Below, in pieces: positions 10,225 through 21,629 of a stretch of 64,000 nt of DNA; the stretch's first letter is position 1; every line of letters begins with the position of its first letter. The position numbers were made by a program, and so were the translations under genes. A model generated the notes under the pieces. The model ran no database searches. It worked only from the letters and a program-made list of their open reading frames with translations, and was not told the DNA's origin. The stretch is from contig CAVYWD010000002.1 in the NCBI GenBank assembly GCA_963772225.1, forward strand, positions 2,986,843-3,050,842. The letters run 5' to 3'. This DNA is from CAVYWD01 sp963772225 (GTDB taxonomy: Bacteria > Myxococcota > Myxococcia > Myxococcales > UBA5297).

Positions 10225-10251
10225 GATGCTTAAGTTATTGCTAAAGGTCAA
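10223..10251 (-). promoter_or_regulatory. Putative sigma70-like promoter of the AAA ATPase
   Basis: On the minus strand TTGACC (10251-10246) is followed after 17 nt by CATCTT (10228-10223). The -35 is strong and the -10 is weak. It runs into the palindrome at 10206-10224. Confidence 0.4.
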
Positions 10252-10354
10252 GCTCGTCGCCGGCCCGGGTTGGTTCTGTGGGGGGTTGTTCGCTCCTTCC
10301 ATCGCCTGGCGCGGCATCGAGCTTTGGAACGACCGTCGAAGCGCGCTGGGCAGC

Positions 10355-10388
10355 CAAGCGGAGCTCAGAGTCAAGCGGAGCTCAGAGT
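10355..10388. repeat. Exact 17-bp tandem duplication
   Basis: CAAGCGGAGCTCAGAGT occurs twice, head to tail, with no mismatch, in the ATPase-alaS intergenic region. No function is evident. Confidence 0.85.
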
Positions 10389-10681
10389 TCCGTCGACCTG
10401 TCACACGTCAATAGGCCGACGAGGAAGACGCACCCGAGGCACTCTTCCCACGGGGAGGCGGTTCTTACTATGGGGAGAGCGGGTTGCGGGTCGGGCACAC
10501 CTCCACGCCGGGATGACCGGAAGGGGGGTCGCGGCGCTGTTCGGGAGGGACGCGGGCCGGCGAGCGCGGCAACGGCAACCCGGCCGCGAATCGCGCCACC
10601 GCGTGCCGGGCGAATGCCCGGAGGCGGGCTTCTCCTGCGTGCCGCCAGGAGGCACCCTTCGTCGCGGCCAGGCGGCCAGGA

Positions 10682-10750
10682 CGAGCCGGGGAGTCCCCGG
10701 CTCGGCCCGCTCCGTTGTCTCCCCCGGCGTTCGCGTGTTATCGACAACGG
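10682..10750 (+). promoter_or_regulatory. Two stacked inverted repeats in the alaS leader
   Basis: A perfect 11-bp inverted repeat, CGAGCCGGGGA-G-TCCCCGGCTCG (10682-10704), is followed 7 nt later by CCGTTGTC ... GACAACGG (10712-10719 / 10743-10750). The second ends 58 nt before the alaS ATG. They could form leader hairpins or be protein sites. AlaRS in E. coli is known to repress its own gene at a palindromic site. Confidence 0.45.
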
Positions 10751-10808
10751 TTCTCGGATGGACACCCTCCTCGCCCCGAAGCACGGGCGCCACCGCTCGA
10801 GTACCTCC

Positions 10809-13496
<2,688 letters not shown>

Positions 13497-13522
13497 CGGG
13501 CAGGGGCGGAGGTCGACGGCCC

Positions 13523-13544
13523 GCCGGGCCATGAATGGCCCGGC
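13523..13544. terminator. Hairpin between convergent alaS and leuA
   Basis: GCCGGGCCAT-GA-ATGGCCCGGC is a perfect 10-bp inverted repeat 27 nt after the alaS stop and about 115 nt after the leuA stop. There is no T-run on either strand, so a Rho-independent terminator role is plausible but not certain. Confidence 0.45.
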
Positions 13545-13660
13545 TGATATGGAACGACCTGACGACGCGTACGAAGCCATCTGAAAGCCGGCTGGGTAAG
13601 AAGGGGCCGGAGGGTTCGAGCTCAATTGGGCGCTGGTCGCTTGGCGTCTCGCGCTGCTCC

Positions 13661-14981
13661 TCACGGCGCGAGCTGGCCCGCCTGGTATAGCTCGACGATC
13701 TGCTGCGCCGAGAGCTCGGTGCCGCTCTCTTCGGCGCGGCGCTGCACCTCGGCCGAGAGCTCGACGAGGCGCTTTCGGTCGAGGCGAACTCCGGCGCGCT
13801 CTTCCAGGACCCAGGCGACGCCTCCCTTTCCGGATTGGCTGTTGACCCGGATGACGGCATCGTAGGTGCGGCCGACGTCCGCGGGGTCGATGGGGAGGTA
13901 AGGAATTTCCCAGCGCTCCTCACCCGAGCGGCGCCGGGCCGCGAAGCCTTTGTTGATGGCGTCCTGGTGGGAGCCCGAGAAGGCGGTGTAGACCAGCGCG
14001 CCGGCATAGGGGTGGCGGGGGTGCACGGGCATGCGGTTCGCCTGCTCGGCGACTCGGACCAGCGCGTCCAGGTTGGACAGGTCGAGGCCCGGGTCGACGC
14101 CTTGCGAGAACAGGTTCATCGCCAGGGTCACCAGGTCGACGTTGCCGGTCCGCTCGCCGTTGCCGAACAGCGTGCCCTCGACGCGCTCGGCGCCCGCCAT
14201 CACGGCGAGCTCGGCGGCGGCGACCGCGGTGCCGCGGTCATTGTGCGGGTGAACCGAAAGCACGTATCGCTCTCGCCCGCTCAGGTGGCGCTCGAACCAT
14301 TCGATCTGGTCGGCGTAGACGTTCGGCGTGGACATCTCCACCGTCGCCGGCAGGTTGAGAATGACCTTTCGCGCGCTGGAGGCGCCCCAGGCGTCGAGCA
14401 CCGCCTCGCAGACGTCCACGGCGAAGTCGAGCTCGGTCCCGGTGAAGCTCTCGGGCGTGTATTCGAGGGCGATGCTCGATTCGGGCATCTGCGCGGCGAG
14501 AGACCGCACGAGGCGAACCCCCTCGAGCGCGATGTCGATGATGCCCTTTCGGTCCATGGCGAAGACCACGCGGCGCTGGAGCTCGGAGGTGGAGTTGTAC
14601 AGGTGGACCACGGCCCTGGGCACGCCGCGCAGCGCCTCGAAGGTGCGGTGGATGAGGGGCTCGCGGGCCTGGGCGAGGACCTGGAGGGTGACGCCCTCGG
14701 GGATGCGATTCTCTTCGATCAATTCGCGGACGAAGTCGAACTCGGGCTGCGAGGCGGAAGGGAACCCCACCTCGATTCCGCGAAAGCCCATCCGCACGAG
14801 CGCGCCGAAGAGGAGGCGCTTGCGGTCCGGGCCCATTTGGGTCTACGAGCGCCTGGTTTCCGTCTCGCAAATCCACCGAGCACCACGCGGGGGCGCGGTC
14901 GATGACCTTGGACGGCCACCGCCGGTCGGGCAGGGCGACCGGGGAGAACGGGCGGTACTTGTGGGCGGGCATCTTGGACAT
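13661..14981 (-). CDS. leuA: 2-isopropylmalate synthase, with an apparent frameshift and lacking the leucine-binding domain
   Basis: Condenses acetyl-CoA with 2-oxoisovalerate in leucine synthesis. It starts at 14981 (GGAG 6 nt upstream) with CSVDLRDGNQALVDP, the class-defining N-terminal motif. The frame then breaks at ~14833-14838: an AAA run reads DPNGPGP in one frame, whereas removing one A gives the expected DPMGPDRKRL and the rest of the enzyme. The metal-binding HPHNDRG and the GTLFGNGERTGNVDL motif follow. Reconstructed length is about 440 residues. It ends at IVELYQAGQLAP, where family members normally continue into a ~120-residue LeuA dimerisation/allosteric domain. The 160 nt before alaS cannot hold that domain. 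Either the gene is inactive, or the frameshift is an assembly error and the enzyme is feedback-insensitive. Confidence 0.88.
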
Positions 14982-15443
14982 GAGCGGCTCCTTCGCGGTT
15001 GCGGGGGAGGCCGGAGGCTCACGTCTTTCGAGGCTTCTACGAAGACCTCCTCCGGCCGGGGACGGCGGAAGAGGTCGCGCGGGTCAGGAAGCGCCGGCGA
15101 GCTCTTCCGCCGGGCTAAGAAGTCGACTGTGACCTGCGCGCACCAACATGATTGAGCGAAGCTACGCGCGGCCGCTCGAGGCGTCAAGCAGGAACCCGGG
15201 CTTCGGCGGGCGGAGCACCGCTGTCCGAGGGTGCGGGACGTCGCGCCGCGCCGCGCCGTCGAATGGCGCCGAACACCATCGCGGTCCGCTTTCCCAATAT
15301 GGGAATGCGCCAATACGGCACGCGGCTCATCAATGGCGCCACCTATTTCGTGAAGCGGGTGGAACCTGCGTCTACGATGTCCTCTCCGGCGAGCGGCGTG
15401 TTCATCAGGAGGCCCTGCCATTTCAAGGATTGGACGAGGGAGC
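14982..15443. other. Divergent intergenic region, leuA / DUF2284 gene
   Basis: About 460 nt with no supported gene. Short open frames lack ribosome sites and conserved features. No attenuator or leucine-rich leader peptide was recognised upstream of leuA. Confidence 0.4.
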
Positions 15444-16035
15444 ATGACCCCGGTGAAGAAGCGCCCTGTCAGTCGCCACGCCCGAGAGCTCGCGGCCTTC
15501 GCCGAGGAGAAAGGGGCCTACCGCGCCCGGGGCTTTGCGGCGCGCGATGTCGTGCTCGACCCGCGCGTCCGGCTCAAGTGCCAGATCCCGCTGTGCCCGC
15601 ACTTTGGCCGCTCGCTCACCTGCCCGCCGAACGCGCCCTCCCTCGACGCGTTCGGCGCCGCGCTCGCTCGCTACCGCGCCGCGGTGCTCGTGCAGACCCG
15701 CGCGCCCCTGGGCCCCAATGCCTTCCAGGGCCCGGCGTTGAAGGCGGTGGAGGACGCCGCGGTCGCTCTGCACGGGCTGGTCGCCGAGGTCGAGCGCAAG
15801 GCCATGGCCTCGGGCTTCCCGTTCGCCTTGGGGCTCATCGGCGGGCACTGCCGACTGTGCGCCGAGTGCGTGGGGCAGGGCTCTGGCGCGGCGTGCCGCC
15901 GGCCTTTCGAGGCGCGGCCGTCTCTGGAGGCGGTGGGGGTGGACGTGGTCGAGACCAGCGCGCGGGCGGGGCTGCCGATTCGAGCTCCCCCCGAAGGACG
16001 AGGTGCTCTGGACGGGGCTCGTCCTCGTGGAGTGA
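15444..16035 (+). CDS. DUF2284 metal-binding protein, with an apparent frameshift near the 3' end
   Basis: About 197 residues after correction. The family's Cys clusters are present: LKCQIPLCPHFGRSLTCPPN (residues ~44-63) and HCRLCAECVG...CRRPFEARPS, which suggest metal or Fe-S binding. After the conserved AGLPI the forward frame turns into Arg/Pro-rich noise. Dropping the C near 15981 gives ELPPKDEVLWTGLVLVE and a stop at 16033-16035, which is how the family ends. The corrected stop lies 7 nt from the convergent homocitrate synthase gene. Function is unknown. Confidence 0.82.
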
Positions 16036-16042
16036 AGCGAGG

Positions 16043-17161
16043 CTACGCCGTGATCCAGTCGCGCAGCACCTGGTCGATCTGCGCTTCGGTGAGCTCGCCG
16101 TGGTCGGCCATCTCCTTGATGCGCGCGGTGAGCATCTTGAGCTGCGCCTCGCCGAAGGAGAGCCCCATCTCGCGGGCGCGGTAGGCGATGGCGTGCTTGC
16201 CGGTGAGCCGGCTGCCGATGATGAGCTTGCGCTCCATGCCGAACGCCTCGGGCGGGATGATCTCGTAGCTGCCGGGGTTCGACATCATCGCCTTGAGGTG
16301 CATGCCCGCTTTGTGGCTGAAGGCCGACGACCCGGTGACGAAGTTGTTGAACGGGATGTCGACGCCGGCCACGCGCGAGACGATCTTCTCGAGCTCTTGC
16401 AAGTACCCTAGCCGGTACTTCGCGACCAGGTCCGGCGAGAGGCTGTAGATGCGGGCCACGATGCCGCCGAGCGGCGTGATGCCCACGCGCTCGCCGAGCC
16501 CCAGGACGCTCACGTCGAGGTGCGTGGCGCCGGCGGAGACGGCCTCGTAGGAGTTGGCCACGGCGCACCCGGTGTCGTTGTGCCCGTGAAAGCCGATGTC
16601 GCAGTGCACCGCCTGGCGAACCGCGCGCACCAGCGCGAAGACCTGGCGCGGCGTCGCCACGCCGACCGTGTCCGCGAGGCCGACCCGCGAAACGCCCAGG
16701 GACTCCGCGGCGCGGTAGACCTTGAGCAGGTCCGCCTCCTCGGAGCGAAAGGTGTCCTCCGCCGAAAAGCGCACCTCGATGCCGTGGCGCTTGGCGAGCT
16801 CGATGGGCGCGGCGATGGCCTCGACGATCTGCTCGATGCTCTTGCCGTGGCTCGCCGCTCGCAAGATGCGGCTGGTGGCGTAGAAGAGGCCCAGGCCCGC
16901 CACGCCGGTGTCGAGCACCGCCCTCACGTCGTCGAGCACGCAGCGGGCGTGGCTGATGACCTTGGCGCGGAGCCCCAGCTTGGCGATGGCCGCCGCGTCC
17001 CGCGCGCTCTGAGGAGAGGCCAGGGGGTTCGTCACCTCGATGTAGTCCACGCCGAAGGTGTCGAGCGCCCGGGCGATCTCGAGCTTGTCTTCGGTGCGGA
17101 AGTGGGCCCCGGAGAACTGCTCGCCTTCGCGCAGCGTCGTGTCGATGAGCCGGAACGCCAT
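16043..17161 (-). CDS. Homocitrate synthase (LYS20/Thermus type)
   Basis: 372 residues. It begins MAFRLIDTTLREGEQFSGAH, a motif specific to homocitrate synthases rather than isopropylmalate synthases. It continues with RFSAEDTFRSEE, the metal-binding HGHNDTGCA, GLGERVGITPLGG, and FSHKAGMHLKA, and ends DRV..DWITA-like. The enzyme condenses acetyl-CoA with 2-oxoglutarate, the first step of the alpha-aminoadipate lysine route, and also supplies homocitrate for nitrogenase cofactor. The sequence is closest in pattern to the lysine-type enzymes. Two 5' fragments of a paralogue sit in the toxin island at 38.7 and 56.3 kb. Confidence 0.9.
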   Translation of the reverse strand: MAFRLIDTTLREGEQFSGAHFRTEDKLEIARALDTFGVDYIEVTNPLASPQSARDAAAIAKLGLRAKVISHARCVLDDVRAVLDTGVAGLGLFYATSRILRAASHGKSIEQIVEAIAAPIELAKRHGIEVRFSAEDTFRSEEADLLKVYRAAESLGVSRVGLADTVGVATPRQVFALVRAVRQAVHCDIGFHGHNDTGCAVANSYEAVSAGATHLDVSVLGLGERVGITPLGGIVARIYSLSPDLVAKYRLGYLQELEKIVSRVAGVDIPFNNFVTGSSAFSHKAGMHLKAMMSNPGSYEIIPPEAFGMERKLIIGSRLTGKHAIAYRAREMGLSFGEAQLKMLTARIKEMADHGELTEAQIDQVLRDWITA

Positions 17162-17404
17162 AGCGCCCCATTGTAGCGGCGAAGCCCCGGCCCTGCCTGT
17201 CGCTCGGCGGCAGGCCCGTCGCCGTCGAGGCGTCCGGCCATGGGGCGCGAGACGAAGGCCCCTCCAGGGGATGGACCTTCCAGTCCACGCAGCCGCGAGC
17301 CCGCCGGACCGCGCCGGCCGTACCGCGCCGGCGGGAGCCCGTGACCCGAATTGGGCGGGGCCGGCCTCGAAACCCCCGGTCTGCTCTGTCCGCCGGAGAT
17401 GACA

Positions 17405-18469
17405 ATGAGGCAATGGGGCCTGGCAGCGCGGTGGTGGCTCGCGCTCGGTTCGGGGCTGTTTCTCTGGGCCTGCGAAATGGTTGCGGAGCAGGCGCCGGAT
17501 GGCGGGTCGAGCAGGGTCGAGGAGTCGCGCGATGGCGGTGCAGGCAAACCCGTCGACGCATCGAGCGGCAGCAGCGACGGGTGGAGCGGCATAGGCGACG
17601 CGTCGAGCAGCGATGCCGGCGCGTCGAACGACGCCGCTGCGTCGGACAGCGGCGGCCGGTCGAACGACGGCGGCGCGTCGGACAGCGGCGGCGGGTCCGA
17701 CAGCGGCAATGACGCCAAGCCGAGCTCAGGTTGTGGAAAGACGCCGACGCTGAAGAACAGTGCCGGCAACACGTTCAGCTACAACAGCATCACGAGCGGC
17801 GGCCAGAACCGGCAGTACCTCCTGAGGCTCCCCGCCAACTACGACAATCAACACGCGTATCGCCTGGTCCTCGGCTTTCACGGGGCCACGGGCAACGCGA
17901 CCAACCTCGCTCCAACGTACTTCGGGCTCTTCGATTTCTCGAACGGGAGCACGGTCTTCCTCGCGCCCGACGCCGTCGGCGGGTTCTGGTCCAGCGATCA
18001 GGACGTGACCTTGGTCGAAGACATCCTCAAGCAAGTCGAGGCCGACCTGTGCATCGACGCCACCCGGGTCGAGCTGGAGGGGTTCAGCCAGGGCGGAGCC
18101 ATGGCTTTCACGCTCGCCTGCGCGCTTCCGAATGTGTTCCGAGCCGCGGTGGTGCATTCCGGCGGAGGCCTCGCTATGCCCACGAATTGCCAGCCCATCG
18201 CCTATTTGTCTTCGCTCGGCCAACAAGAAAACAACCTGGGACAGACCATGACGAGCGACTTCTTCGCCACGGCGGACGGGTGCACCATCGAGACCCTGCC
18301 CAAGGCTCCCAGCGGGGGCCACCTCTGCTCCGACTACAAGGGTTGCTCGGCGGGGCATCCGGTCCGCTGGTGTCCGTACGACGGCGGCCACACCTCGTCG
18401 CCCAACGATTCAGGGCAGAGCACGTCCTGGATGCCCAAAGAAGTCTGGAGCTTCTTGAGCCAGTTCTAA
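17405..18469 (+). CDS. PHB-depolymerase/feruloyl-esterase-like lipoprotein
   Basis: 354 residues. The ATG at 17405 has GGAG 6 nt upstream. The N-terminus is a lipoprotein signal with lipobox LFLWAC, then a ~90-residue Ser/Asp/Gly-rich spacer of near-repeats (SDSGG, DASS). The catalytic domain follows: oxyanion region LVLGFHGATGNATN, nucleophile elbow GFSQGG, a later Asp and a C-terminal GGHTSSP His. This is the arrangement of secreted PHB depolymerase-like (LpqC) esterases. The likely role is extracellular ester hydrolysis at the cell surface. It marks the last intact housekeeping-type gene before the degraded island. Confidence 0.82.
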   Translation: MRQWGLAARWWLALGSGLFLWACEMVAEQAPDGGSSRVEESRDGGAGKPVDASSGSSDGWSGIGDASSSDAGASNDAAASDSGGRSNDGGASDSGGGSDSGNDAKPSSGCGKTPTLKNSAGNTFSYNSITSGGQNRQYLLRLPANYDNQHAYRLVLGFHGATGNATNLAPTYFGLFDFSNGSTVFLAPDAVGGFWSSDQDVTLVEDILKQVEADLCIDATRVELEGFSQGGAMAFTLACALPNVFRAAVVHSGGGLAMPTNCQPIAYLSSLGQQENNLGQTMTSDFFATADGCTIETLPKAPSGGHLCSDYKGCSAGHPVRWCPYDGGHTSSPNDSGQSTSWMPKEVWSFLSQF

Positions 18470-18479
18470 GAGATTGCGA

Positions 18480-18660
18480 GACGAGCATCCGGGTGGTCTG
18501 CCGGATTGCCCGCACGAGGATGCGCTCCAGATCCTCGAGCGTGGGGTCGGCGATCCGGACGAAGCGGACTGCGCCGTCATCGAGAGACGCGAAGGCTCCG
18601 TCGGGAAGCACGGCATGGTGATGGAACTGTGGTGGAGGTCGAGGTGGGCTGGATTTGGGC
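18480..18660 (-). pseudogene. IS91-type (Y2) transposase remnant
   Basis: A minus-strand segment reads FHHHAVLPDGAFASLDDG, then RFVRIADPTLEDLERILVRA. This matches the conserved His-rich block of IS91-family transposases. The flanking sequence is out of frame and the rest of the gene is absent. Confidence 0.55.
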
Positions 18661-18959
18661 GGGGGCGCATTGAAGGGGCGCGGGGCCCTGCGCCGGTAGA
18701 TGCCCTAGCCCGCCCTTGCCCCGTTCACCCATCACAACCGCCGGGCCCCGCGCCAAGGCCGTGAGCGAGCGATGGGTCGCCTGCTGCGAGAGCGCCCTCC
18801 TCAGGCCCGTGCTCCTCATCGACGATGCCAAAGAAGATGCGCCCCGTCGCCGTCCTCGACGAGCTACGCCATGGCGCACGGGAACAGGAAAGGCGGGTGA
18901 CGCATCGGCCTGTCCCTCGACAAGACCGAGCGATCCGCCATCGATTAATGCGACCAGGC
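18661..18959. other. Degraded intergenic sequence
   Basis: About 300 nt between the IS91 remnant and the GNAT remnant. I recognise no gene, RNA or repeat. Confidence 0.35.
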
Positions 18960-19206
18960 TCACAGCACCACGTCCTTGGCGTCGAGCGCGAGCAGGAACT
19001 CGTGCTCCGCGGAGAAGACCACCGGCGAGCCGGCGTCGGAGAAGACCTGCAGGAGCTTGGAGACCTCGCGCGCCGAGATGGGCGAGCGAATGCAGATCCG
19101 GTCGCCCTCGGCGTCGCTCAAGGTCACGGCCACCTCGCTGACCCGCTTCTCGCCGGTGGGCAGCGTGACGAGCGAAGCCTCGTCGGTGGGCGTCAGGTGG
19201 CGCCAG
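18960..19206 (-). pseudogene. Internal fragment of the island GNAT-domain gene
   Basis: About 80 codons (WRHLTPTDEASLVTLPTGEK onward to LALDAKDVVL) nearly identical to the middle of the acetyltransferase gene at 56641-57209. The fragment stops at a TGA just after DVVL and is joined upstream directly to RHS sequence at ~19207. Confidence 0.8.
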
Positions 19207-19521
19207 CGGTCTGGACAACAACAGGGCCGGGCCGCGTAACCGAGGCGATGTGCTGGCCGTTCGCGTAGACATTGAGCGTGTGGCGCTCTGTCGGTGGTGA
19301 CAGCGCTCGGGTGATCCATCGTCGAAGGTCCGCCGTTCGTAGACCTTCCTAATGTAGAGGGTGGTCATGGCCGGCGCACCTGCGGGCGTGACGACGCTCT
19401 TGCGTCGCTGGCCGTCCGAGTCGCAGGTGATGCGTCCGACCTGCGCCCCACTCTTCGTGACGGTCTCGAGTTGGTGCCCGTTCCAGCGCAGGCTGAGGTG
19501 CTGCCAGAGCGTAGACCGCAA
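19207..19521 (-). pseudogene. RHS-repeat remnant
   Basis: Encodes WNGHQLETVTKSGAQVG and SVVTPAGAPAMTTLYI, a diverged copy of RHS core sequence found intact at ~33.2-33.5, ~49.0-49.2 and ~63.0-63.2 kb. An indel near 19295 breaks the frame. It is more diverged than the other copies, so it is an older insertion. Confidence 0.75.
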
Positions 19522-19529
19522 GTTGCTCT

Positions 19530-20024
19530 TTACGACGGCATGCCCTTCGTCCCTTCGGGCGGTAGCTGCGCGGGATGGAGCCAGAGAGCCACTAACCGCT
19601 CATCGTGAAGCACGGCGATGCATCCCGTCATGAATTCGACGGCATGACCACGCCGTTCTGGTGCTCCAAGACACACCCAGCCGGACGCAGAATCGACGAG
19701 GACCGGCCATCGAGAATCACGGGCAATTACGCCGATCGTCTGGCCAGGGACCAGATTCGGCTCGACCTTCAGGAACAACGACCCTTGCGAGGACGCGGGC
19801 GGGTGAAGTCTCATGGGCTTCCAGCCTAGATGTGGACAGTAGCCCGTAACGAAGACTACTCGGCTCTCGTCATCGACCATGAGTTCAACGTCGTTCACGC
19901 CTACCGCATAAGGGCAGTTGCTCGGGCGGGGCTCGGTATCGAAGGCATAATCCTGCGCGCGATACACGAGCCTGCCCGTAGCACCAAGCACCTTCTCCTC
20001 AACTGCAAATCGCACGGTGGTCAT
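19530..20024 (-). CDS. Putative immunity protein of a toxin-tip cassette
   Basis: 164 residues, soluble and without a signal peptide. No family was recognised. Its ATG overlaps the TGA of the upstream toxin-tail fragment in an ATGA, the arrangement seen at other toxin-immunity junctions in this island. That coupling, and not sequence similarity, is the basis of the call. Confidence 0.6.
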   Translation of the reverse strand: MTTVRFAVEEKVLGATGRLVYRAQDYAFDTEPRPSNCPYAVGVNDVELMVDDESRVVFVTGYCPHLGWKPMRLHPPASSQGSLFLKVEPNLVPGQTIGVIARDSRWPVLVDSASGWVCLGAPERRGHAVEFMTGCIAVLHDERLVALWLHPAQLPPEGTKGMPS

Positions 20025-20177
20025 CGGAAATTGAAGTGCAGGATGGTGTTGGTCTGCGTGTCGAGAACCAGTTTCCAGGTGCCCTGTGCACCGCGCATCG
20101 TACCCGGCACGTCCCAGCGCACAGCCCCTGCTACGCCGCCCGGGTCAGGTATCGGCTTTCCGGCCGCCATGAGCGCC
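20021..20177 (-). pseudogene. C-terminal tail of a lost RHS toxin tip
   Basis: About 50 codons ending GTWKLVLDTQTNTILHFNFR-stop. It lacks any RHS or domain start: its 5' side is fused at ~20178 to a piece of an unrelated immunity gene. It is likely a relic left by recombination and identifies the partner of the 19530-20024 gene. Confidence 0.55.
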
Positions 20178-20245
20178 AGGAGCGACAATACAGAACTCGC
20201 TCCAGTTGTCGGAGAATTCCTCTCTGGCGACTTCCAAGGCTAGGA
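20178..20245 (-). pseudogene. Fragment of an immunity-gene paralogue
   Basis: Encodes VLALEVAREEFSDNWSEFCI, clearly related to the same segment of the immunity genes at 22353-22808 and 46490-46936 but with several substitutions. It is joined in mid-gene to the toxin tail. Confidence 0.7.
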
Positions 20246-20311
20246 CCATGAGTGGGCGAGGATCCTCGGCGCTGGCGTCCCCTGCAGCTCGAAGAACTCA
20301 ATCGGCAACTG

Positions 20312-20734
20312 CTACTCGTCAGGACTGCCCGTCGAAGCAAAATAGAAATCCACCCGTTGAGCTAAAGAGAGAAAGCTAACCAAGAGCTCGGACGAAAGCG
20401 AGTAACCGCCTTGACCTCCTGCAGGCTCCCACCAGATGCTGGCGCTGACAGTCGCAGAATAGGTTTTAGCTGCCTTATCAATCACGTCCTTCTTGTCTCC
20501 AAGCACCGCCAGTATCGACCGAATGGCGTCCTCAACATCATTCGACTCGATCTCCAAAGCCCAGCAACCCCAAGGCCTTGGGACCCTCTTTCCAGGAGAC
20601 ATCTCACCCTTGATATACTGTCTAGTCGGAGACACCCCAATGAGTCGCGTGACATCAGAAGGCATTAACGTCTGTGACGTCAACCCAAGACACACTCGGG
20701 CCTGCTTCGTACTGCTATTGGAGGAGGTTTTCAT
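20312..20734 (-). CDS. DUF4279 immunity-type protein
   Basis: 140 residues. It has the DUF4279 pattern: a DVTRLIGVSPTRQYIKG segment, then a WALEIES strand, then a long helix and a VDFYFAS end. DUF4279 proteins commonly sit beside polymorphic toxins as immunity proteins. The ATG at 20734 overlaps the stop of the HINT-linked toxin tip (ATGA). Confidence 0.75.
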   Translation of the reverse strand: MKTSSNSSTKQARVCLGLTSQTLMPSDVTRLIGVSPTRQYIKGEMSPGKRVPRPWGCWALEIESNDVEDAIRSILAVLGDKKDVIDKAAKTYSATVSASIWWEPAGGQGGYSLSSELLVSFLSLAQRVDFYFASTGSPDE

Positions 20735-21030
20735 GGCAGGTAATCCAGGATCGAACAAAGTAGCTCGCCAGCGCTATCGACGTAGTCTCCGTTTTGGAGG
20801 ATGGCGCCGTGATGGTTGTTGGCCAACTGGAGATCTCTTTTCAGAGCTTCAAGTGCACGTCCCCAGTCTCTCGGGTGGAGATCGGTGCCAACAGCCTCAT
20901 TTAAAGCTTTGGCGGTACCGTTGGCGATCGTGTTCCCGCCTCGCTGGAGAACCCGAAAGCAATCGTTATGCACCAGCAGGCCTTGCCTGCCAACGAAGTA
21001 AGTATGAAAACCTTCAACCTCGAAGTCTAC
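20731..21030 (-). pseudogene. HINT-domain end plus toxin tip, 5'-truncated RHS cassette
   Basis: About 100 codons. The first part, VDFEVEGFHTYFVGRQG..VHN, is the C-terminal block of a pre-toxin HINT self-cleaving domain, nearly the same as in the RHS gene at 46972. After the cleavage Asn comes a ~80-residue tip with NHHGAILQNGDYVD near its end. The RHS core and the catalytic N-terminal part of HINT are missing. The tip class is not identified. Confidence 0.7.
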
Positions 21031-21629
21031 ATATCCATCCGCGCTGACTCTACATGCCTCATGGCCTGACCAAGCGCTTCCGCACTCGCGCGAAACGTGC
21101 CGATCAGCTGCACGTCCTGCGCAATCGCCTCGAACATACGATCTTTAAAACAAAGCAGGTAGTGGTGACTATTGTGCCACTTCTCGGCAACGTGCTGCGG
21201 ATGAACTCTGTCGACGGCCTCGAGCTCTCCAATCCACTGAGAATTTTTCACTACGAAAGCGCGATAGGGAGTCAGGCCCTTTCCAGTCAGCGGATGTCCT
21301 TGGATGGTTTCATCGCTGACATCCGTCAGTTTGTACCCAGCGGCCTCACTGAAGGCGAACGTGGCATACTCGCGCTCTCTCGTCGCAAACACAATGGCGC
21401 AGTTCGAGGCGCTTCCAAAGACCATCGGATAGTACGCCATTCCGTTCCATGCAGCCAACGCCACCTCCACTGCGTGAGGTTCGCCTCGCCTCTCAGCCAC
21501 CGCGCGCTCCAATTGAAGTACCTCGTCAAGCAAAATTCTATACTCGGGCCCGAAGCGGCGCTGCTGCACAAGCAGGCTCAGCGAATCGCGCTTTGTTGCG
21601 AGGAGGTCCACTACGTTATCAACGCTCAT
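21027..21629 (-). CDS. Putative orphan immunity protein
   Basis: 200 residues from an ATG at 21629 with GGGAG 8 nt upstream. A longer in-frame reading upstream comes from fused RHS sequence and is not needed. The product is soluble and helical at its ends. No family was recognised. The position, directly after a truncated RHS piece and before a HINT tip, suggests an immunity gene whose toxin was deleted. Confidence 0.55.
   Translation of the reverse strand: MSVDNVVDLLATKRDSLSLLVQQRRFGPEYRILLDEVLQLERAVAERRGEPHAVEVALAAWNGMAYYPMVFGSASNCAIVFATREREYATFAFSEAAGYKLTDVSDETIQGHPLTGKGLTPYRAFVVKNSQWIGELEAVDRVHPQHVAEKWHNSHHYLLCFKDRMFEAIAQDVQLIGTFRASAEALGQAMRHVESARMDM

Larger units (their letters stand above)
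10180..10808. other. Divergent regulatory region between the AAA ATPase and alaS
   Basis: No convincing gene. It contains the ATPase promoter and operator-like palindrome (10206-10251), an exact 17-bp tandem duplication (10355-10388), and two closely spaced inverted repeats (10682-10704 and 10712-10750) in the alaS leader. Confidence 0.6.
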
